Shown here: piece by piece, positions 17,098-24,378 of the stretch | How the letters are laid out: every line of letters starts with the position of its first letter | Position numbering within the stretch: the stretch's first letter is position 1 | Assembly: GCA_964242335.1 (NCBI GenBank) | Contig: CAXTAY010000018.1 | Location: 1 to 64,000 of the forward strand | Direction: 5' to 3' | Length of the DNA: 64,000 nt | From: Lichenicoccus sp964242335 | Lineage (GTDB): Bacteria; Pseudomonadota; Alphaproteobacteria; Acetobacterales; Acetobacteraceae | Notes under the pieces: generated by a model | Told to the model about the DNA's origin: nothing | Database searches by the model: none | The model's input: the letters and a program-made list of their open reading frames with translations, nothing else | Translations under genes and position numbers: made by a program

Positions 17098-17817
17098 ATG
17101 AACGCCGACCTGATGCCGATGACCGATCCGATCCTCGACCAGGATCACCCGCTGGCGAAACGATTCAGCGACTTCATCCGCGATCCGAGGTTCTCCTGCG
17201 TCGGCGCCAAGGCGGCGCTGGCACGCGGGCAGCTGCGCATCATGGTCGGCCGCGACATCCGCTCGGCCTGGGACGACATGCGCGTCTACCCGGAACTGCT
17301 CGGCTTCATCCGCGAGTACCAGCAGGAGCGGACCCTGTTCCGCAGCTTCGCGATCCTGTTCGAGGGTCCGGACACGCTCGACGAGGCCGGCTTCGAGCAT
17401 CATCTGTGGCAGCGTGTACAGTCGTTCTCCGACAAGGACGCCTGGTTCGGCGAGAAGCAGGATGCGCGGGTGAGCGGCGACCCGGACAGCCCGCACTTCT
17501 CGCTCAGCTTCGGCGGCGAGGCGTTCTTCGTGGTCGGGCTGCATCCCGCCGCGAGCCGGCTGGCCCGCCGTTTTGAGCGCCCCGCCCTGGTGTTCAACCT
17601 GCACGACCAGTTCGAGCGGCTGCGCGCCGAAGGCCAGTACGACAGGCTGCGCTCGACCATCATCCACCGCGACGAGGCGCTCAACGGCTCGACCAACCCG
17701 ATGCTGGCTCGCTTCGGCGAGATCTCCGAGGCGCGGCAGTACAGCGGCCGGCTGGTGGACGCGAAGTGGCGATGCCCGTTCCAGCCGCCGAGCGGGCGCG
17801 CCGGCGATGCGGCCTGA
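17098..17817 (+). CDS. YqcI/YcgG-family protein, haem-dependent oxygenase-like (GntA-type)
   Basis: This 239-residue protein belongs to the YqcI/YcgG family. Recognisable features are DPRFSCVGAKAALARGQ, LFRSFAILFEGP, the tract HLWQRVQSFSDKD, PHFSLSFGGEAFFVVGLHP and RPALVFNLHDQFERLR. One characterised member, GntA, is a haem-dependent N-hydroxylase acting on a guanidine compound in guanitoxin biosynthesis; most members are unassigned. The start at 17098 has no clear Shine-Dalgarno; ATGs at 17113 and 17119 are alternatives. It is followed at once by a DUF1989 gene, a pairing that suggests nitrogen-compound oxidation. Confidence 0.8.
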   Translation: MNADLMPMTDPILDQDHPLAKRFSDFIRDPRFSCVGAKAALARGQLRIMVGRDIRSAWDDMRVYPELLGFIREYQQERTLFRSFAILFEGPDTLDEAGFEHHLWQRVQSFSDKDAWFGEKQDARVSGDPDSPHFSLSFGGEAFFVVGLHPAASRLARRFERPALVFNLHDQFERLRAEGQYDRLRSTIIHRDEALNGSTNPMLARFGEISEARQYSGRLVDAKWRCPFQPPSGRAGDAA

Positions 17818-17826
17818 GCACGAGGT

Positions 17827-18414
17827 GTGAGCCCGTCGCACGAGATCGCGCCGCGCTCCGGCGTCGCCTTCACGCTCCAGCAGGGCCAGAGCCTCACCGT
17901 GATCGACCCGCAGGGCGAGCAGGTCGCCGACCTTCTGGCGTTCAACCGCCACGACGTCGCGGAGGTGATCTCCTCGGGCCGCACGCTGGACTACGCCGGC
18001 AGGATCTACCTGACCACCGGCGACCCGCTGTACTCGAACCGTAGCCGGGTGCTGCTGCGCATCCTCGAGGACAGCGTCGGCCGCCACGACTTCCTGCTGA
18101 CCCCCTGCTCGGCGGACACCTTCCGCATCCTCTACGGCGACGCCGAGCCGCATCGCGGCTGCTTCGGCAACCTGGCCGCGGCACTGGCGCCGTTCGGCAT
18201 CGTGCCCGATCAGATCCCCGTCGCCTTCAATGTGTTCATGAACGTGCGGCTGGACGGCGACAGCGGGGTGCTCACGGTGGATCCGCCGCGCAGCCGCCCC
18301 GGCGACCACGTCCGCTTCCGCGCCGAGCAGGACCTGATCGTCGGGCTGACCGCCTGCTCGGCGCTGCAGTCCAACAACTACGCGTTCAAGCCGATCCATT
18401 ACAGGATCGACTGA
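17827..18414 (+). CDS. DUF1989 / urea carboxylase-associated family protein
   Basis: This 195-residue DUF1989 protein has the family's IDPQGEQVADLLAFNRHD, GRIYLTTGDPLYSNRSR, LTPCSADTFRILYGD, RGCFGNLAAAL, VFMNVRLDGDSG and a C-terminal TACSALQSNNYAFKPIHY segment. Cys and His residues in these stretches suggest a metal-binding barrel. Family members lie beside urea carboxylase, guanidine-metabolism genes or YqcI/YcgG genes; the reaction is not established. The start is GTG at 17827, 9 bp after the previous stop and preceded by CGAGGT. With its neighbour it forms a two-gene operon. Confidence 0.85.
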   Translation: MSPSHEIAPRSGVAFTLQQGQSLTVIDPQGEQVADLLAFNRHDVAEVISSGRTLDYAGRIYLTTGDPLYSNRSRVLLRILEDSVGRHDFLLTPCSADTFRILYGDAEPHRGCFGNLAAALAPFGIVPDQIPVAFNVFMNVRLDGDSGVLTVDPPRSRPGDHVRFRAEQDLIVGLTACSALQSNNYAFKPIHYRID

Positions 18415-18455
18415 GACCGGATCGGCGAGGCGGCAGGACGCGGAGGGAGAGCAGG

Positions 18456-18550
18456 CCAGGGCTTCGCCCCTGACCCACTGGGGCCGGCGGCCCCAGATCC
18501 CCGATTCTCGAGCGACGGATTTCGACGGCTCCGTCTTTGATGCGGTCCAG
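18456..18550. repeat. Composite palindromic repeat, copy 1
   Basis: The element starts with hairpin AGGGCTTCGCCCCT, then TGACCCAC, then the second hairpin TGGGGCCGGCGGCCCCA and CCCCGATTC. A degenerate second half follows (GACGGCTCCGTC, then TTTGATGCGGTCC). The same modules recur at 34652, 36262, 41829, 52096 and 58262. Here it lies between the DUF1989 gene and the convergent DUF3429 gene and could act as a two-way terminator. Confidence 0.75.
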
Positions 18551-18563
18551 CTTCCGCACCCAG

Positions 18564-19040
18564 CTAGAAGGTGCGCGCCAGCAGCACCACGACCAGGCAG
18601 AGCAGCACCACCGCGCTGAGCAGCCAGCGCAGACCCATGTAGCCGGCCGGCATGGCGCCGCTGCGCCGCGCCCGGGCCTCGACCAGGGTGGTGCCGACGA
18701 AGCCCAGGATCAGCAGCACGATCGCGATCAGTGCCGACGACACCAGCGGCACCAGCAGGGCCGCCCAGCCGATCAGCGAGGGCAGCACCCCCAGCCCCAG
18801 CCGGCGGTTGTCCAGCCTCACCTGTCCCGGCACCGTGACCAGGGGACGCGGATCCAGCGCGAAGCCCCAGTGCACCCCGCCCAGGAAGGCGAGGATCACC
18901 GCCCCGTAGGCGATCATCGCCTGCACCAGGTTCGGCACCGGCACCTCGCTCGGGAACAGGATGATGCCGATGGTGCAGCCCAGGAACGGCAGCAGCCCGA
19001 GCAGGCCGAGGATCACCGCCAGGATCGGGAGCCGTCTCAT
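18564..19040 (-). CDS. DUF3429 membrane protein
   Basis: This 158-residue integral membrane protein has about five predicted helices: LPILAVILGLLGLLPFLGC, then MIAYGAVILAFLGGVHWGFA, VLPSLIGWAALLVPLVSSAL, IAIVLLILGFVGTTLV and WLLSAVVLLCLVVVLLA. The GGVHWGFAL motif is typical of DUF3429 (TMEM69-like) proteins, whose function is unknown. It is transcribed leftward between the DUF1989 gene and eno and is divergent from eno. Repeat copy 1 lies just past its stop. Confidence 0.85.
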   Translation of the reverse strand: MRRLPILAVILGLLGLLPFLGCTIGIILFPSEVPVPNLVQAMIAYGAVILAFLGGVHWGFALDPRPLVTVPGQVRLDNRRLGLGVLPSLIGWAALLVPLVSSALIAIVLLILGFVGTTLVEARARRSGAMPAGYMGLRWLLSAVVLLCLVVVLLARTF

Positions 19041-19178
19041 CGTCGTCGCCTTCGCCGTTCAGGCACGCAACGCGCGGAGGTGCCAATCGATGCCCAGCCT
19101 CCCGGCGGCCGGCCTTGCGGAAAGCCGGACGAGGTGCTGCAAGGACCCATCTCCGCAACAGCCAGGGTGTCCCCAGCC

Positions 19179-20456
19179 ATGAGCGCCATCGCCGACCTCG
19201 TCGCCCGTCAGATCATCGACAGCCGCGGCAACCCGACCGTGGAGGTCGACGTGGAGCTGTCCAGCGGCGCCACCGGCCGTGCCGCCGTCCCGTCCGGTGC
19301 CTCCACCGGCGCCCACGAGGCGGCCGAGCTGCGCGACGGCGACAAGGCGCGCTACGGCGGCAAGGGCGTGCTGCAGGCGGTCGGCTTCGTCGAGGGCGAG
19401 ATCCTGGACGCGCTGCAGGGCTCGGAATCCTCCGACCAGATCGCCATCGACGAGGCGATGATCGACCTCGACGGCACCCCCAACAAGTCGCGCCTCGGCG
19501 CCAACGCCATCCTCGCGGTCTCGCTCGCCGTCGCCCGCGCCAGCGCCGCCGAGCTCGGCGTGCCGCTGTATCGCTATGTCGGCGGCGTGTTCGCGCGCAC
19601 CCTCCCGGTGCCGATGATGAACATCATCAATGGCGGCCAGCACGCCGACAACCCGATCGACATCCAGGAATTCATGATCCAGCCGGTGGGTGCCGCCACG
19701 GTGGCGGACGCGGTGCGGATCGGCTCGGAGATCTTCGCCCAGCTCAAGCGCGGCCTGAAGGATGCGGGCCACAACACCAACGTCGGCGACGAAGGCGGCT
19801 TCGCCCCGGGCCTGAAGTCGGCCGACGAGGCGCTCGCCTTCATGAGCCGGGCGATCGAGCGCGCCGGCTACAAGCTGGGCGAGGACGTCACCTTCGCGCT
19901 CGACTGCGCCTCGACCGAGTTCTACCGCGACGGCCGCTACGAGCTCGAGGGCGAGGGCAAGTCGTTCGACGCCGGCGGCATGGTCGCCTACCTCGCCGAC
20001 CTCGCCGCGCGCTACCCGATCGTCTCGATCGAGGATGGCTGCGCCGAGGATGACTGGGAGGGCTGGGCGCACCTGACCGCGACGCTGGGGCAGAAGCTGC
20101 AGATCGTCGGCGACGACCTGTTCGTCACCAACCCGGAGCGCCTGCGCCGCGGCATCGCCGCCGGCAGCGCCAACGCGCTGCTGGTCAAGGTGAACCAGAT
20201 CGGCACCCTGTCGGAGACGCTGGAAGCGGTGCAGCTCGCCCAGCATGCCGGCTTCAACGCGGTGATGAGCCACCGCTCGGGCGAGACCGAGGACGCGACC
20301 ATCGCCGACCTCGCGGTGGCCACCAACTGCGGCCAGATCAAGACCGGCTCGCTGTCGCGCTCGGACCGCACCGCCAAGTACAACCAGCTGATCCGCATCG
20401 AGCAGGAGCTCGGCTCGGCGGCGCGCTACGCCGGACGCACCATCCTGCGCGGCTGA
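19179..20456 (+). CDS. eno: Enolase
   Basis: Enolase interconverts 2-phosphoglycerate and phosphoenolpyruvate. The 425-residue protein begins with the conserved ARQIIDSRGNPTVEVDV and contains PSGASTGAHEA, MMNIINGGQHADN, HNTNVGDEGGFAPG, the metal ligands in ALDCASTEF and IEDGCAEDDWEGW, the catalytic lysine in LLVKVNQIGTLSET (K337) and MSHRSGETED. The ATG at 19179 gives the family N terminus. It has its own 138-bp upstream region against the divergent DUF3429 gene, since the accessory block separates it from kdsA. Confidence 0.99.
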   Translation: MSAIADLVARQIIDSRGNPTVEVDVELSSGATGRAAVPSGASTGAHEAAELRDGDKARYGGKGVLQAVGFVEGEILDALQGSESSDQIAIDEAMIDLDGTPNKSRLGANAILAVSLAVARASAAELGVPLYRYVGGVFARTLPVPMMNIINGGQHADNPIDIQEFMIQPVGAATVADAVRIGSEIFAQLKRGLKDAGHNTNVGDEGGFAPGLKSADEALAFMSRAIERAGYKLGEDVTFALDCASTEFYRDGRYELEGEGKSFDAGGMVAYLADLAARYPIVSIEDGCAEDDWEGWAHLTATLGQKLQIVGDDLFVTNPERLRRGIAAGSANALLVKVNQIGTLSETLEAVQLAQHAGFNAVMSHRSGETEDATIADLAVATNCGQIKTGSLSRSDRTAKYNQLIRIEQELGSAARYAGRTILRG

Positions 20457-20474
20457 CCGGCGGAACCGGGCGCC

Positions 20475-20491
20475 CCGCCTGTCTCAGGCGG
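20475..20491. terminator. Candidate bidirectional terminator hairpin between eno and the convergent hydrolase gene
   Basis: CCGCCTG-TCT-CAGGCGG forms a perfect 7-bp stem with a 3-nt loop 18 bp after the eno stop. It overlaps the stop codon of the convergent gene ending at 20484. There is no U tract on either side, so it may only be a weak or Rho-assisted stop. Confidence 0.4.
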
Positions 20492-21347
20492 CGGTGCTCA
20501 GGTCGAGCCGCAGCGTCATGCAGTAGGCGCCGCCACCCGAGAGGATGAACGGCGCCAGCCCTACCGGGCGGACCGTATAGCCGCGCTCGCGGAACATCGC
20601 CGCCAGGCGGTCGGTCGGCGTCGCCATCACCACGGTGCGGTCCAGTGCCACCGCGTTGACGCAGAAGCGCGCCGCGTCCTCGTCCGATGCCTCGATCAGC
20701 AGGTCCGGCGACACGCTGTCGCGGATCAGCGCCTGGCCGGCGGCGGAGAACGCGCCGGGATAGAAGAACACCTCGCCGCCGGGCAGCACGCACAGGCAGG
20801 TATCGAGGTGGTAGAACCGCTCGGTGACCAGCTCGAGCCGGCGCAGCTCGATGCCGAACAGGTCGGCGACCACGTCCGGGCTCGCGGCCGACGAGCGCGG
20901 GCCGTAGCCGGTCCAGGCCAGCCGGCGGGTGCGGTCCCAGATGCAGTCGCCGGCACCTTCCTGGAAGCAGCCGTCGGGCAGGCTCAGCACCTCGTCGATC
21001 AGGCCCCGCTGCCGCAGATCCGCGAACACCGACGCGAACGCGGCCTCCTCGCCCTGGCGCTGCGCGAAGCGGAACCGCGCCGGCAGCGCCCGGCGGTCGA
21101 GCACGATGCCGCCGTTGGCCGGGAACACCATGTCCGGCAGACCCTCGACGCCGCCCGCGATCTCGACCCCGCCGCCGGCGAGGCGCAGCGCCTCGGCGAG
21201 CCCCCGGAACGCGGCATCCGCCTCGGCGCGATGACCCGCCGGATCCTGCGCCCAGACGCCCGGACGCATCCAGGGGTTGATCGAGTAGGAGACGTCGTAG
21301 TGCGACGGCTCGACCAGCAGATAGGTGGCGGCGGCAAGTTGATCCAA
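20484..21347 (-). CDS. Dimethylarginine dimethylaminohydrolase-like amidinotransferase-superfamily hydrolase
   Basis: This 287-residue enzyme has the guanidino-group hydrolase fold. Visible features are LLVEPSHYDVSYSINPWM at the N terminus, PDMVFPANGGIVL, the acidic EGAGDCIWD, the catalytic histidine in FYHLDTCLCVLP and the nucleophile cysteine near the C terminus in GGGAYCMTLRLDL. It probably releases citrulline from arginine or methylarginine. The start is an unusual TTG at 21347, chosen because GAGGAG lies 6 bp upstream; an ATG further up in the frame would overlap ftsB on the other strand. The gene sits between eno and ftsB, which are normally adjacent. Confidence 0.85.
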   Translation of the reverse strand: MDQLAAATYLLVEPSHYDVSYSINPWMRPGVWAQDPAGHRAEADAAFRGLAEALRLAGGGVEIAGGVEGLPDMVFPANGGIVLDRRALPARFRFAQRQGEEAAFASVFADLRQRGLIDEVLSLPDGCFQEGAGDCIWDRTRRLAWTGYGPRSSAASPDVVADLFGIELRRLELVTERFYHLDTCLCVLPGGEVFFYPGAFSAAGQALIRDSVSPDLLIEASDEDAARFCVNAVALDRTVVMATPTDRLAAMFRERGYTVRPVGLAPFILSGGGAYCMTLRLDLSTAA

Positions 21348-21534
21348 TCGTAACTCCTCAGAAACGAACCGGCGTCCGCCGGCCACACGATTTTGCGAGA
21401 TCCGGCCCGGAATCCTGCCGATTTCCCTTGCGACGGCGCGTGAGCTTGGGGACAACAGGGCTCGGCGTCCGGGGGAGCCGGCCGACTCTTCCGTCGGGTT
21501 GCTGCCGGTGTCCATCGATGACGGAGAGTGCTGC

Positions 21535-21864
21535 ATGAGCTTCGGTCGCGCCGTGAAGCGCAAGGTGAAGGCAGCGCTGCCGCCGGTATTCTTCCTGTCC
21601 CTGGTGGGATATTTCGCCTGGAACGCCGATCAGGGCGAGCATGGTCTGAGACGCTACTCCGACCAGCTCCGCCTGCTGTCGCAGGCCCAGGCCGGCGAGA
21701 CCGCGGCGGTTTCCGAGCAGGCCGCCTGGGCACAGCGTGTGTCCGGACTGCGCGACCGCGCGCTCGATGCCGACACGCTGGACGAACGGTCGCGCGCGAT
21801 GCTCAACCTGGCCGACTCCGCCGACATCGTCGTGCCCTACGGCCAGAACGACAAGCTCTACTGA
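21535..21864 (+). CDS. ftsB: Septum formation initiator FtsB/DivIC family protein
   Basis: This 109-residue bitopic membrane protein has a cationic N terminus, one helix (LPPVFFLSLVGYFAWNA) and a coiled-coil periplasmic part (LRRYSDQLRLLSQAQAGETAAVSEQAAWAQ, given here as two joined heptad regions). It matches FtsB/DivIC, a partner of FtsL and FtsQ in the divisome. The start follows GGAGAG. In alphaproteobacteria this gene usually lies between eno and pdhA. Here eno is upstream after the hydrolase gene, but pdhA is gone and moeA-lexA follow instead. Confidence 0.85.
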   Translation: MSFGRAVKRKVKAALPPVFFLSLVGYFAWNADQGEHGLRRYSDQLRLLSQAQAGETAAVSEQAAWAQRVSGLRDRALDADTLDERSRAMLNLADSADIVVPYGQNDKLY

Positions 21865-21937
21865 CCGGCCGCCGTCGCGCGTCCGCGACAGGCCATCGCG
21901 CGTCCGGCCGATCGGCATCGCCGGCCGGCCGGGCCGG

Positions 21938-22105
21938 TCACTTGATCTTGGCTTCCTTGAACGCGACATGCTTGCGCGCGACGGGGTCGTACTTGCGCAT
22001 CTCCATCTTGCCGGTCTGCGCCCGCGCGTTCTTCTTCGTCACGTAGAAGTAGCCGGTATCCGCCGTGGACACGAGCTTGATCTGGATGGTGTTGGTCTTG
22101 GCCAT
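21938..22105 (-). CDS. rpmG: 50S ribosomal protein L33
   Basis: This is a complete 55-residue L33 (MAKTNTIQIKLVSTADTG, then FYVTKKNARAQTGKMEMRKY and a C terminus ending KEAKIK). It is the zinc-free form because it lacks the CxxC pairs. It is a single-gene unit, convergent with ftsB and divergent from moeA. GAGG precedes the ATG, and a promoter is proposed upstream at 22170-22198. Confidence 0.98.
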   Translation of the reverse strand: MAKTNTIQIKLVSTADTGYFYVTKKNARAQTGKMEMRKYDPVARKHVAFKEAKIK

Positions 22106-22169
22106 GGTAATCCTCGCGACGACGGCCCCACCGCACCAGAGCTGGAGCCGCGGAGGTTCAAGGGGCGGC

Positions 22170-22198
22170 AAAATGCGCAGCGCTTCAGCCCAGGTCAA
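22170..22198 (-). promoter_or_regulatory. Candidate promoter of rpmG
   Basis: Read on the minus strand, TTGACC (22198-22193) is followed after 17 bp by CATTTT (22175-22170), 64 bp upstream of the rpmG start. The -35 box is good and the -10 weak, as is common in GC-rich alphaproteobacteria. Confidence 0.4.
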
Positions 22199-22237
22199 GC
22201 GAATCCTCGGGCCGCCGCCGGCCCGGCGCGACGCGGC

Positions 22238-23455
22238 GTGCTGAGCGTCGAGGCGGCGCGGGCCCGCATCCTCGACGGTCTGCGACCCACCGCCGCCGAG
22301 GCCGTGAGCCTGGATGCCGCCTGGGGTCGGGTCACGGCGCGACCGCTGCTGGCCCGGCTGTCCAATCCGCCCGCCGACATCTCCGCGATGGACGGCTACG
22401 CCGTGCGCGCCTCCGACACCGCGCCGGGCGGCGTGCTGCGGGTGATCGGCGAGGCCCCCGCGGGACATCCGTTCGAAGGCGGCGTCTCGCCCGGTGAGTG
22501 CGTGCGGCTCTACACCGGCAGCGTCGTGCCGCGCGGCAGCGACGGGGTGCTGATCCAGGAGAACGCGACCCGCGACGGCGCGCGGATCACCGTGCACGAG
22601 GCAGTCGCCGCGGGCAGGCACATACGCCGCGCCGGCCAGGATTTCAGCCGCGGCGACGCGGTGCTGTCGGCCGGACGGCGCCTCGGTGCCCGCGACATCG
22701 GCGTCGCCGCCGCCGCCAACCACCCCTGGATCGCCTGCCATCGGCGGCCGGTGATCGCCCTGCTCGCGACCGGGGACGAGATCGCGCTGCCCGGCGAGCC
22801 GATCCCGCCCGGCGGCATCGCCAACTCCAACACGCCGATGCTGGCCGCCGCGGTCCGCGCCGCCGGTGCCCGGGCGCTGGTGCTGCCGCCGGCGCCGGAC
22901 GATATCCGCGCGATCGCGGACAGCGTCGACGGGCTGCATTGCGACATGCTGGTCACGATCGGCGGCGCCAGCGTCGGCGATCACGACCTGGTCCAGGCCG
23001 GCCTCGCCGAGCGCGGCTTCTCCGTCGATTTCTGGAAGATCGCGATGCGGCCGGGCAAGCCGCTGATGCACGGCCGGCTGCTTCGCCCGGGACTGGCCGA
23101 CATCCCGGTGCTCGGCCTGCCCGGCAACCCGGTCTCCGCCCTGGTGTGCGCGCTGCTGTTCCTGCTGCCCGCGATCAACCGGCTGTCGGGCGACGCGTCA
23201 CTCGGGCCCGAACTCGACCGGGCGACGCTGGGCGTGGCGGTCCCGCCGAACGACCTGCGCGCCGATCACCTGCGCGCCTCGCTCACCCGCGACGCGCAGG
23301 GTGGCCACGTGGCGACGCCGTTCCCGCGCCAGGATTCGGGCCTGCTGCGCAGGCTCGCGGAGTCCGAGGCGCTGATCCTGCGGCCGCCGCACGGCGCGGC
23401 GCTGTCGGCCGGCGCCCTGGTCGAGATCATCCGGCTGGACCGCTTCGGCCTCTGA
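22238..23455 (+). CDS. moeA: Molybdopterin molybdotransferase MoeA
   Basis: MoeA inserts molybdate into adenylylated molybdopterin. The 405-residue protein contains the N-terminal NPPADISAMDGYAVRA, IYTGS-like RLYTGSVVPRGSDGVL, the domain III motifs IALLATGDEIALPGEP, NSNTPMLAAAV, TIGGASVGDHDLV, KIAMRPGKPLMHG and LGLPGNPVSALV, and a small C-terminal barrel. No ATG lies near the proper N terminus; GTG at 22238 gives a normal length. In related genomes moeA follows moaC; here it is separated from moaC by about 19 kb but still precedes lexA. Confidence 0.95.
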   Translation: MLSVEAARARILDGLRPTAAEAVSLDAAWGRVTARPLLARLSNPPADISAMDGYAVRASDTAPGGVLRVIGEAPAGHPFEGGVSPGECVRLYTGSVVPRGSDGVLIQENATRDGARITVHEAVAAGRHIRRAGQDFSRGDAVLSAGRRLGARDIGVAAAANHPWIACHRRPVIALLATGDEIALPGEPIPPGGIANSNTPMLAAAVRAAGARALVLPPAPDDIRAIADSVDGLHCDMLVTIGGASVGDHDLVQAGLAERGFSVDFWKIAMRPGKPLMHGRLLRPGLADIPVLGLPGNPVSALVCALLFLLPAINRLSGDASLGPELDRATLGVAVPPNDLRADHLRASLTRDAQGGHVATPFPRQDSGLLRRLAESEALILRPPHGAALSAGALVEIIRLDRFGL

Positions 23456-23456
23456 A

Positions 23457-23479
23457 CGGACCGGCATCCTGGCGGTCCG
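23457..23479 (+). terminator. Candidate terminator hairpin after moeA
   Basis: CGGACCG (23457-23463) and CGGTCCG (23473-23479) form a perfect 7-bp stem with a 9-nt loop, beginning 2 bp after the moeA stop. No U tract follows. It would separate moeA transcripts from the lexA promoter just downstream. Confidence 0.4.
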
Positions 23480-23496
23480 GCGGCTGCGCGAGCCGC

Positions 23497-23526
23497 TTGA
23501 CGCGGCACCTGGAACCAACCTAGAAC
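23497..23526 (+). promoter_or_regulatory. lexA promoter overlapping an alphaproteobacterial SOS box
   Basis: TTGACG (23497-23502) is followed at 17-18 bp by TAGAAC (23521-23526), a plausible -35/-10 pair. GAAC-N7-GAAC at 23512-23526 is, on the other strand, GTTC-N7-GTTC, the known LexA-binding motif of alphaproteobacteria. It covers the spacer end and the -10 box, so bound LexA would block the polymerase, as expected for autoregulation. A further GTTC-N5-GAAC lies downstream at about 23548-23560. Confidence 0.75.
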
Positions 23527-23649
23527 AGCAGGTGATGTTGCCTGTTTGTTCCGAGCGAACCAGTGGCCGGCGGTTCTCGCCGCGGTGCCCGGCTCGGCGC
23601 GCGGGCGTCGGCGCGGACGACGCCGTCACCGGCCGGACGAGGAGAGACG

Positions 23650-24378
23650 ATGCTCACGCGTAAGCAGCACGAACTGTTGAGCTTCATCGACCGCCACCTC
23701 AAGGAGACCGGCTTCTCCCCCAGCTTCGACGAGATGAAGGACGGGCTGCATCTGCGCTCCAAGTCCGGCATCCACCGGCTGATCTCGGCACTCGAGGAGC
23801 GCGGTTTCCTGGCGCGGCGGCATCATCGCGCACGCGCCCTGGAGGTGCTCCGCCTGCCCGAGCACGCGCCGGCGCTCGAACCCGCGAGAGCGTCGGGCAA
23901 TGCCGTCGCCGATGCGGCGCAGGCCTTCTCGCCCAACGTGATCAAGGGCGATTTCAGCCAGCGCCTGCAGGGGGTGCGTGCCGCTGCCGACGCCGCCGCG
24001 GTACAGCTTCCGCTCTACGGGCGGATCGCCGCCGGCCTGCCGATCGAGGCGCTGCGCGATACCGGCAACCACATCCAGGTGCCGCTGGCGATGCTCGGTC
24101 CGGGCGAGCACTACGCGCTTGAGGTGGCCGGCGACTCGATGATCGAGGCCGGCATCCTCGACGGCGACACCGTGATCATCCGCAAGGAGGAGGCGGCCGA
24201 GAACGGGCAGATCATCGTTGCCCTGATCGACGACTCCGAGGTCACGCTGAAGCGCCTGCGACGTCGCGGCAACGCGATCGCGCTCGAGCCGGCCAACGCC
24301 CGCTACGAGACCCGCATCGTCCCGGTCGATCGTGTCCGTGTACAGGGCCGGCTGGTCGGGCTGCTGCGCAGCTACTAG
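23650..24378 (+). CDS. lexA: LexA repressor, SOS regulator
   Basis: LexA represses DNA-damage genes and cleaves itself when RecA is activated. The 242-residue protein has an N-terminal winged helix-turn-helix (MLTRKQHELLSFIDRHLKET, then SPSFDEMKDGLHLRSKSGIH). A linker follows, with the cleavage site in GRIAAGLPIEA (A128-G129), the catalytic serine in VAGDSMIEAG (S163) and the lysine in SEVTLKRL (K201). The ATG follows GGAGAG. Its promoter carries an SOS box. The stop overlaps the convergent bioC-bioD stop by 4 bp. Confidence 0.98.
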   Translation: MLTRKQHELLSFIDRHLKETGFSPSFDEMKDGLHLRSKSGIHRLISALEERGFLARRHHRARALEVLRLPEHAPALEPARASGNAVADAAQAFSPNVIKGDFSQRLQGVRAAADAAAVQLPLYGRIAAGLPIEALRDTGNHIQVPLAMLGPGEHYALEVAGDSMIEAGILDGDTVIIRKEEAAENGQIIVALIDDSEVTLKRLRRRGNAIALEPANARYETRIVPVDRVRVQGRLVGLLRSY

